Source of the DNA: an uncultured Anaerolineae bacterium
Lineage (GTDB): Bacteria; Chloroflexota; Anaerolineae; Promineifilales; Promineifilaceae
DNA: 64,000 nucleotides
Reading direction: 5' to 3'
NCBI GenBank assembly: GCA_937943625.1
Contig: CALEAD010000006.1
Coordinates: forward strand, 1-64,000
The notes under the pieces were generated by a model. The model was not told where the DNA came from. It ran no database searches and saw nothing but the letters and a program-made list of their open reading frames with translations. The stretch's first letter is position 1. The number at the start of each line of letters is the position of its first letter. This document shows positions 1 through 5,505 of the stretch, in pieces. The position numbers were made by a program, and so were the translations under genes.

Positions 1-23
1 AGAGTAGGTAGAACGAGAGCCGG

Positions 24-50
24 AGCTAGAGTTATGTTCTTCCTCTAGCT
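24..50 (-). terminator. Hairpin downstream of the first operon
   Basis: Arms AGCTAGAG (24-31) and CTCTAGCT (43-50) form a perfect 8 bp stem about 35 bp beyond the stop of the thioredoxin-like gene. It lies in a stretch (1-80) made of short degenerate GAGAGC/GAGCGA repeats. There is no strong T-run beyond the hairpin, so termination is only a guess. Confidence 0.35.
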
Positions 51-83
51 CTCGCTCTGGCTTTCGCTCTCGCTCTGACTTTT

Positions 84-329
84 TTAGTTCATGGCATTGG
101 CCAGCCAGGTCATCACTTCCGATTCCTTAGGGATGCGGCCAGCAGCTACCAGCTTTTCGTTGATGACCAGGCCGGGCGTGGCCAGGATGTTGTAGGCCAT
201 CATTTGCCTATAGTCGGTTATCTTGATGATTTCGGCCTCTACACCCATATTGGCAATGGCGCTCCTGGCAATGGATTCTACTTTGTGGCAGTTGGAACAA
301 CCAGGACCTAAAACTTTGATCGTTAACAT
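84..329 (-). CDS. Small thioredoxin-like redox protein (MTH895 type)
   Basis: An 81-residue protein of the small-disulfide (MTH895/TM0996) thioredoxin family. The redox motif GCSNCHKV sits at residues 10-17 and the cis-proline turn is ATPGLVI near residue 52. It is shorter than classical thioredoxin (about 105 residues) and has no signal peptide, so it should be cytoplasmic. It is the last gene of a leftward operon, 13 bp after an OsmC gene. It probably shuttles electrons or sulfur for the OsmC and DGC proteins upstream; the partner is inferred only from position. A second small thioredoxin of this kind (CPKC) is at 26734-26970. Confidence 0.88.
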   Translation of the reverse strand: MLTIKVLGPGCSNCHKVESIARSAIANMGVEAEIIKITDYRQMMAYNILATPGLVINEKLVAAGRIPKESEVMTWLANAMN

Positions 330-342
330 GTCTCGTTTCCTT

Positions 343-795
343 TTATTCTATGATTTCAATGGTTGGTTCTACAATGATGTCTGATTTCACCGAGTTGGCG
401 ACCAGACTGTACTTTTGCGCCGATTGTAGCCCCTTTTTGATGCGAGCTTCAATCACGGCCGTTTTCTCCCCATTGGCGGCCACGCGAATATGCGGCCAGA
501 GCTTGACCTGGGTGAAAATTTCCGTGCGGTCGAGTTCGATGAGCTTGGTGCCCTCGGCGCGGCATTCGTAGCTTTGCAGGTCCAACTTGTAGCGCTCGGT
601 GGCCCAAATGAACATCATCATCACGCAGGTGTTGACGGCGGCGACGAAGGCATCTTCAGGCGTGAAGACGCCGGGGTGGCCCTGGGCGTCGGGTGGAGCG
701 GAGAAGGGCATTTCTGGCCCGTTGCCCATGATGAGGTGACCCCAGTGTTCCCCTTTCCACTGCACGGTGGTGTGGTAAACGGCCGTTCTGCTCAT
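343..795 (-). CDS. OsmC family protein
   Basis: A 150-residue OsmC/Ohr-fold protein. The family uses paired cysteines to reduce organic hydroperoxides or handle reactive sulfur. The expected pair is present: one Cys in AAVNTCVMMMF and one in LQSYECRAEG about 25 residues later. Start chosen at the ATG at 795 because it overlaps the upstream stop as ATGA; the frame stays open 7 codons further, but that would extend into the upstream gene. This is one of three OsmC paralogs in the window (others at 24788 and 25251). The true substrate is unknown. Confidence 0.85.
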   Translation of the reverse strand: MSRTAVYHTTVQWKGEHWGHLIMGNGPEMPFSAPPDAQGHPGVFTPEDAFVAAVNTCVMMMFIWATERYKLDLQSYECRAEGTKLIELDRTEIFTQVKLWPHIRVAANGEKTAVIEARIKKGLQSAQKYSLVANSVKSDIIVEPTIEIIE

Positions 796-1529
796 GCCGC
801 CACTCCCTCCGCACAAAACAGGGCATATTCCTGTGCCAGCACTTCCTGGTACTGGCTCTCCATGGCGTCGGGCACGTCGTTGTAAATTTTGACTTGCGCC
901 AGCAGCTCAGCGGCTGTTTCCGGCGACGGCCGTTTGCCCATCTGCTTAAACTGCGCCAATAGCGGCGGCAGGGCAATCAGCGTCACCTGCTGGCCGTTGA
1001 CCTGCACCGTCTGGACGGGAATGCCGGAACCGCAGGCGCAAGAGGCGGCTGATTTTGCTACTGCCTCTTCTTGCATAACCGGTTCGCTTTCCAGGAAGCG
1101 TCCTTCGCGGCGACTCCACTTTTTATCCAGCAGGGTATCTACCAGGTCGGCGACGGTAGCGGCCGTTTCCGCCACCGCCTGCTGCCCCGCCTCATTCAAG
1201 CGGCGCAAGCCCGCCACCGGGCCAATGCCGCGTTCGGCGACAATGTCCGTGACCACCACGCTGGCAGCCGGTTTGCCAGAATACTGCTCGGTGGCGCGGG
1301 CAGCGCAGCGCAGCGCGCACCCATCCACGGCAATGGTGGGATAGAAGCGGGCAAACGCGCGGTCCCCTTCGCCACCGGCCAAAAAGAGCGGCAGACAAAT
1401 GGTCACCGTCTCATTGGGGCGCAATTCTTCCAACACTTTCAATGCGGCCAGGCGCGTCACCGTGCCTTCAGCCATTTCTTCACCGGAACAGGCGACAATG
1501 CCGACTTTCTTTTGCGGTAAGTTTGGCAT
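792..1529 (-). CDS. DGC-domain zinc-binding protein with C-terminal extension
   Basis: A 245-residue protein. Residues 1-125 match the putative zinc-binding DGC family: an early Cys in VGIVACSGEE, then the signature VDGCALRC. After a linker with CACG, the last 75 residues form a separate region (VQTVQVNGQQVTLIALPP ... KIYNDVPDAMESQY) that I do not recognise. The next gene upstream encodes a DGC domain without this tail, so the two look like paralogs, one extended. The RBS GAGG lies 8 nt before the ATG. Function is unknown; the family is often found beside sulfur, selenium or metal redox genes. Confidence 0.78.
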   Translation of the reverse strand: MPNLPQKKVGIVACSGEEMAEGTVTRLAALKVLEELRPNETVTICLPLFLAGGEGDRAFARFYPTIAVDGCALRCAARATEQYSGKPAASVVVTDIVAERGIGPVAGLRRLNEAGQQAVAETAATVADLVDTLLDKKWSRREGRFLESEPVMQEEAVAKSAASCACGSGIPVQTVQVNGQQVTLIALPPLLAQFKQMGKRPSPETAAELLAQVKIYNDVPDAMESQYQEVLAQEYALFCAEGVAA

Positions 1530-1550
1530 AATTTCATCCTCTGCAAAGAT

Positions 1551-1994
1551 TTAGAAACAGGGCGCGGAGCTTCTTAATTTCTCATCTCCCGTCTCCACTT
1601 TCCCATTCAATTTATCTACCACTGCAGCCACTTCCTCAGCCAGGGCGTGGGCCAACTGCTGCCCGCCTTCATTCAACTCGGCGATACCTTGTGGCTTTAG
1701 CTTGCGGTTGCGGCGGAACACGTCCAACACGGCAAAGTCTTGCGCTATGGTACCGCCGCTTTCCTGCACCATTTTGGTGGCGCAGGCCAGTTTACAGCCA
1801 TCAATGGTAATGGCCGGACTGGCGGCGACGGCGGCACGGGCGTTTTCTTCGCCCAGCACCAGCATGGAGAGGGGCACAAGCTGTGCGGATTCAGGACGCA
1901 GCTCTTCAATGACTTCGTAGGCAGCCTCGCGGCTAACCGTGCCGTAGGTTTTGCCAATACCGCTGCACGGCACAATCACGATTTTTTCATTCAT
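1551..1994 (-). CDS. DGC-domain zinc-binding protein
   Basis: A 147-residue single-domain DGC protein. It has the early Cys in IVPCSGIGK, the signature IDGCKLACATKM near residue 83, and a C-terminal Cys (SAPCF) that could complete a metal site. It aligns along its length with the first half of the neighbour at 792-1529, sharing IDGC/VDGC and ELNEGGQQ/RLNEAGQQ. The ATG at 1994 overlaps the stop of the lipoyl protein gene as ATGA, indicating translational coupling. The molecular function of the family is not established. Confidence 0.8.
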   Translation of the reverse strand: MNEKIVIVPCSGIGKTYGTVSREAAYEVIEELRPESAQLVPLSMLVLGEENARAAVAASPAITIDGCKLACATKMVQESGGTIAQDFAVLDVFRRNRKLKPQGIAELNEGGQQLAHALAEEVAAVVDKLNGKVETGDEKLRSSAPCF

Positions 1995-2440
1995 AGGTTT
2001 TCTGCCTCCTCTTGCGCCTGGACTTTCATGTGCTCAAAGTATACCTCCGGCGTCATCAGATTGGCTTGATCGGCGGCCCAATTGGCTGCGGCGATGACGG
2101 CCAGCCAGCCCTCACCGTATGGGTCCTGGTTGATTACCTCCGCTTCCAGCTCCAGTTTTTCGTTGACCGCAGCAATCGTGCCGCTGACGGGGCAGGGCAA
2201 TTCGACGTCTACTTTGATGGTTTCGATGGTGGCAAATTCGTCGTTGGCAGCAACGGCCGTACCCACATCCTTCACCTCCGCAAAAGCCACATCCCCGTTA
2301 CGCTGCTGGAAAAAGTCTGACACGCCAACGGTCACCTGGTTACCTTCCGCTTTGGCCCAGACCCCTTCGGGGTTATAGAAACGGTCCGTCGCGACTTTGA
2401 AGGTAAATTTATCCAGGGTGTATTCTAAAAATTCGGCCAT
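1991..2440 (-). CDS. GcvH-like lipoyl-carrier protein
   Basis: A 149-residue homolog of glycine cleavage H protein. The lipoyl lysine is predicted at Lys76 in ATIETIKVDVELPCPVSG, followed by INQDPYGEGWL, as in GcvH. Start taken at the ATG at 2440 because GGAGG lies 9 nt upstream; the in-frame ATG at 2449 has GGAGG touching it. It is the first gene of the operon and directly follows a promoter with two inverted repeats. GcvPA/GcvPB are 11 kb away, and the operon partners are DGC, OsmC and thioredoxin proteins. A sulfur-carrier role like that of lipoate-binding proteins in sHdr pathways is therefore as plausible as glycine cleavage. Confidence 0.85.
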   Translation of the reverse strand: MAEFLEYTLDKFTFKVATDRFYNPEGVWAKAEGNQVTVGVSDFFQQRNGDVAFAEVKDVGTAVAANDEFATIETIKVDVELPCPVSGTIAAVNEKLELEAEVINQDPYGEGWLAVIAAANWAADQANLMTPEVYFEHMKVQAQEEAENL

Positions 2441-2478
2441 GTTATGCATCCTCCGGTTTAATCTGTCGGACAAACTAC

Positions 2479-2536
2479 TTCAATGTACATTGAATTATAG
2501 TTTACTCAATACCTATCCTATTAGTGACAAATGTCA
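2479..2536 (-). promoter_or_regulatory. Promoter A with two inverted-repeat operators
   Basis: On the minus strand there is a perfect -10 hexamer TATAAT at 2499-2494, overlapping by one base the perfect 16 bp palindrome TTCAATGTACATTGAA (2479-2494) that spans the likely start point. Upstream, TGACA-AA-TGTCA (2525-2536) is centred about 43 bp from the inferred start, a class II activator position. There is no good -35 hexamer, which fits activator dependence. The same two elements recur at 32643-32710. Protein identities are inferred: an ArsR-type repressor downstream and a CRP/FNR-type activator upstream. Confidence 0.6.
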
Positions 2537-2693
2537 TACAATCCGTGTGATATTTGCCGCGGCCTACCTCTTTCGTGAACCAATAGCGCGGTTGCAAACG
2601 GACTGCATAAATCCATCAGAGTCTTCATGCGTGGGCACATCACTACGCATAAAACCGTAACGCAGGTTGCTAAACCTGCGCGCATCGGGTTAA

Positions 2694-2744
2694 GTTTGTC
2701 GTAACCGCTTCAGCGGGTAACTGGATAAAGCCGTTACTACGAAC
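2694..2744. repeat. 51 bp hairpin repeat, copy A
   Basis: It is about 78 percent identical over 51 bp, without gaps, to 50026-50076. The ends GTTTGTCGTAAC and GTTACTACGAAC pair as an imperfect 12 bp stem, and an inner CCGC...GCGG hairpin is kept. At stem pair 10, A-T here is replaced by G-C in the other copy, so pairing is conserved while sequence changes. This looks like a REP- or MITE-like mobile hairpin. Confidence 0.6.
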
Positions 2745-2825
2745 CTCACAAATTTAGTTTGTTGAAGTACCAGGCTTCATTTTCACGGGGGTTAATCATG
2801 CAGCAAAGCTGCGCCATGAGGAATG

Positions 2826-2886
2826 AAAATGGAGTGCAGGCATCCCTGCCTGCCGCGAGCGGACAAGGGTGTCCGCGCTCCATTTT
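2826..2886 (-). terminator. Branched hairpin, probable terminator of the fmdE-end operon
   Basis: The outer stem AAAATGGAG (2826-2834) / CTCCATTTT (2878-2886) encloses two perfect hairpins, GCAGG-CATC-CCTGC (2836-2849) and GCGGACA-AGGG-TGTCCGC (2859-2876). Read on the minus strand it begins 29 bp after the stop of the FmdE-like gene and ends in TTTT. The elaborate branching is unusual for a plain terminator. Confidence 0.5.
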
Positions 2887-2914
2887 TCGGACAGAATTAA
2901 ATCCAGAAGGTTTG

Positions 2915-3565
2915 TTATCTAGGTTTTGCCGTCATTGAGGGTAGGGTGAAGGAAACGGCCGTTTCCCCCAATGCAAACAGCAGTTCTTCTGGCTCATAAT
3001 AGGTTGGTGCGGCGCAAGCCTGACAAATAAGCTGCCCATTTCGCAACACTTCCCGTTCGTTGATGATCTCCTCGCCACAGATGGCGCAGTTGACCCGCAC
3101 CCCGGCGCGGCTGACAATCTGGCTGACCGGGGTGCTGAGACGCACGGGCTGAATGGTCAGCAGTTCACTGATCGGCATGCGTTGGTACCCAATCAACTGG
3201 GCGTAATAATGCTTTCTCTCTTCCGGGGCGTAGGCGCAGGCTTTTTGGCGGATGTCAAGTTGGAGCGTCAGGCGCACGGCCGTTTCCGTCTTTACATCCA
3301 CAAACGTCGCCCCGGTTTTGCCATAATCCACCACCCGCAGCGTGCGATGGCGCACCGAACAGCCTGTCGCCGCTTCCACACCGCTGGTAAAGCAGCCGTC
3401 CGTTTCCGTAAAAACCAGCAGCCGCTTATCCTTGCGTGGCAGTTCCAGTCCCAATGCGGCCGCGCCGGCCAGACCAATGCGTGCTCCTAACACCTGGCGC
3501 GGGCAGAGATGCTTATGCCAGGAGGAAGAGCGTTCTAAAATCTCTTGTAAATCACTCATTGCCAT
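2915..3565 (-). CDS. FmdE-family protein with C-terminal zinc ribbon
   Basis: A 216-residue protein. Residues 15-130 resemble the FmdE domain (named after formylmethanofuran dehydrogenase subunit E): the metal-site motif WHKHLCPRQVLG near residue 16, then TDGCFTSGVEAATGCS and VVDYGKTG. A treble-clef-like zinc finger CAICGEE ... ICQAC follows near residues 165-185. FmdE proteins often accompany molybdenum or tungsten enzymes, and a role in cofactor or metal handling is inferred from that. It is the last gene of the molybdoenzyme cluster, but a hairpin and T-run lie directly before its ATG, so its expression may be uncoupled. No clear RBS; an alternative ATG is at 3559. Confidence 0.8.
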   Translation of the reverse strand: MAMSDLQEILERSSSWHKHLCPRQVLGARIGLAGAAALGLELPRKDKRLLVFTETDGCFTSGVEAATGCSVRHRTLRVVDYGKTGATFVDVKTETAVRLTLQLDIRQKACAYAPEERKHYYAQLIGYQRMPISELLTIQPVRLSTPVSQIVSRAGVRVNCAICGEEIINEREVLRNGQLICQACAAPTYYEPEELLFALGETAVSFTLPSMTAKPR

Positions 3566-3606
3566 AAAAAGATCGGCCGGCTGGCCCTACTTTAAGACCA
3601 GCCGGC
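3566..3606 (-). terminator. Intrinsic terminator or attenuator between nrfD and fmdE
   Basis: On the minus strand the perfect 9 bp stem GCCGGCTGG/CCAGCCGGC (3606-3598 with 3584-3576) is followed by CGATC and five T residues. The T-run ends exactly at the ATG (3565) of the FmdE-like gene. It should partly stop transcripts from the molybdoenzyme genes. Confidence 0.6.
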
Positions 3607-3652
3607 GCGAAAATAAGTCACAAATGTTAGCTATGTTACTCCTTCCTGCTGG

Positions 3653-4852
3653 TCACGCTTTTGGTTTTACCGGTAGCCAGCGCAGCCCCAGGCCATATAG
3701 CAGCGCGCCCAGGCCAGCGATGAACGTTACCAATAACCACTCGGCTGTATTGGGCACGTAGTCATAGCGCATCTTGGGATCGACGTAGGACAGCGCCAGC
3801 CCTTCCAGTTCGGGCGTTGCCAGCACAGGAATGACCACATTGAGCGTCACGGCCACAAATGTAATCACGCTCAGGGTGGCGGCCACACCAACCCAGGCAG
3901 GTTTATCGGGCTGATTGAACAAAATCAGAATGGGTACGACGACGCCCAGCAAAATATGAACAATCCAGAAACTCCACCAGAATGGCCCGGTCAGCATCAG
4001 CATCAGCGCCTCGGCGCGGGCCGGGCTGCCCTGATAGAGAAAGGTCAGGCCAATGATGCTGGCAGCGAAGGCGCCGCCCAGCAGCAGCCAGGCTGTCAAC
4101 CGGGCCAGCCGACCTACGACCTGGCGGTATTCGGCCGCTTTCTTGTCTGGCCAAAACAGGACTGCCAGGAGAGCCAGCAAGCCGCTGCCAGCCGCCAGAG
4201 AGGAAATCAGGAACATCAGGGGCAGCGACGAGGTGTTCCACAAAGGCCGGGCGGTAACCACGCCAAAAACAGAACCGCTCACGATAATGAGCGCCAACCC
4301 CATTGGCAGGCTGAGATAGGCCAATCCTTTGAGGATCCGCTCTTTCGGCCCTTCAGCAACTGAGAGCCAGCCCATGACCAGGAGCAATTCAGCCAGCAAC
4401 ACGACCAGGTAAAGGGTGTGCAGCCAGACCATCCAGGTGATCATGGAGCCAAAGTCGGGATAAATGTAGACGTGCCAGAAACGAAGCGGCCGTCCCAGGT
4501 CCAGCAACACGATGAGCAAAGCAGCAAACAAAATCACCAGCCCGGTGAAAAGCACAATGGGCTTCAGCCGGTTCAGAGCTTTAAAACCAACCAGGTAGAC
4601 CAGGGTGGTGAAAACCAGCAAGCTGCCCACTTCCAGCCAGACCAGATAGTCGTAAAAGCCGACCCACAAGCCCCAGGGAACGTAGCTGTTTAACGATGTG
4701 GGGAAAAGCCCGTAGGCCACCCGCTGCCACATGCCCCAGGCGCCTATCAACAGCAGGATGAGACCGGCAATCCACACCAGGTCGGTTGCCTGCCACTTAA
4801 ACGAAGAGCGAGCCGGCGGCGTTTCTTGATTTGATATGGGTAGTTGAGCCAT
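3653..4852 (-). CDS. NrfD/PsrC-type membrane anchor, quinone-reacting subunit
   Basis: A 399-residue polytopic protein with about nine or ten hydrophobic helices starting near residue 27 (DLVWIAGLILLLIGAW). It fits the NrfD/PsrC/TtrC family, which exchanges electrons between the quinone pool and a four-cluster FeS subunit. The conserved early loop SYVPWGLWVGFYDYLVWLEV is present near residues 56-75. It follows the TorD gene directly in the order FeS subunit, catalytic subunit, TorD, NrfD. The electron direction (reductase or oxidase) cannot be read from the sequence. Confidence 0.88.
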   Translation of the reverse strand: MAQLPISNQETPPARSSFKWQATDLVWIAGLILLLIGAWGMWQRVAYGLFPTSLNSYVPWGLWVGFYDYLVWLEVGSLLVFTTLVYLVGFKALNRLKPIVLFTGLVILFAALLIVLLDLGRPLRFWHVYIYPDFGSMITWMVWLHTLYLVVLLAELLLVMGWLSVAEGPKERILKGLAYLSLPMGLALIIVSGSVFGVVTARPLWNTSSLPLMFLISSLAAGSGLLALLAVLFWPDKKAAEYRQVVGRLARLTAWLLLGGAFAASIIGLTFLYQGSPARAEALMLMLTGPFWWSFWIVHILLGVVVPILILFNQPDKPAWVGVAATLSVITFVAVTLNVVIPVLATPELEGLALSYVDPKMRYDYVPNTAEWLLVTFIAGLGALLYGLGLRWLPVKPKA

Positions 4853-4853
4853 T

Positions 4854-5504
4854 TTAGCCTCCTAAAACACGAGTTTCTAGAATTGTTGCCAACCAGTCCA
4901 GGTCTGCCTGCACGGCCGTTTGCGTAAAACGCGCCAGTCCGGCAAAGAAGGGTTCGTCAGCCGCTTTCGCCATTGCGCCGCAAAACTGTGGCAACCAGGG
5001 CATTACCTGCTGGCGCAAGAAATCATAGCTGGCCGCCAAAGCAGCTGCCCCATTTGCCTCATCGGCCAGAGCCAGTTGGCCCAGGTAGGCTAGAAAACCA
5101 AATTCCAAAGCCAGGTGGTCATCTGGCAGGCGCGTTTCGCCGTCAGGCAACGCTTGCCAGGTCAGGTATTGGCGACGCGCCTCTGTTGCTGATGGTCCCA
5201 TCAACTGCCCACCGTGGAGATAGAACGAGGCGTAAGGAGGCGCCGGCGTACGGCCTGGCCCCTCTAGCAGGCGTGTCATCTCCACGTTGAGCGCTGCCGT
5301 ACGGCCGGTCAGCGACCCGTCTGGGTGACCATTGGCCGGTTTCAGGCCAGCGTGCATCAGCGCCAGGCCGTCGCGCAGCGACGATGTAGGCAGCAGCGTC
5401 AGGGCCATGATCTGCTCCAGCAGGGAATCTGACAACGGGTAGGTATACAGGGCGCGCAGCAGGCTGTAAAGCCCAATGCGTTCAGCCAAATCTTGCTGGT
5501 CCAT
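4854..5504 (-). CDS. TorD-family molybdoenzyme maturation chaperone
   Basis: A 216-residue all-alpha protein of the TorD/DmsD/NarJ superfamily. These chaperones bind the Tat signal of a molybdoenzyme and hold it until the cofactor is inserted. Family landmarks are PPYASFYL near residue 90 and the signature LPDDHLALEFGFLAYL near residue 127. It lies between the catalytic subunit and NrfD genes with spacers of a few bases, so it almost certainly serves the enzyme encoded by the preceding gene. Confidence 0.87.
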   Translation of the reverse strand: MDQQDLAERIGLYSLLRALYTYPLSDSLLEQIMALTLLPTSSLRDGLALMHAGLKPANGHPDGSLTGRTAALNVEMTRLLEGPGRTPAPPYASFYLHGGQLMGPSATEARRQYLTWQALPDGETRLPDDHLALEFGFLAYLGQLALADEANGAAALAASYDFLRQQVMPWLPQFCGAMAKAADEPFFAGLARFTQTAVQADLDWLATILETRVLGG

Positions 5505-5505
5505 C

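Larger units (their letters stand above)
2441..2914. other. 474 bp intergenic region, non-coding, rich in hairpins
   Basis: I find no credible gene here. From left to right it holds the RBS of the lipoyl gene, promoter A, a perfect hairpin CGCAGGTT-GCTA-AACCTGCG (2661-2680), a 51 bp hairpin repeat (2694-2744) and a multi-arm structured element (2826-2886) that probably ends the molybdoenzyme operon. Confidence 0.6.

Noticed and set aside
1-80. Short GAGAGC/GAGCGA tandem tract as a functional array
   Set aside because: Units are irregular and very short; treated only as a possible hairpin.
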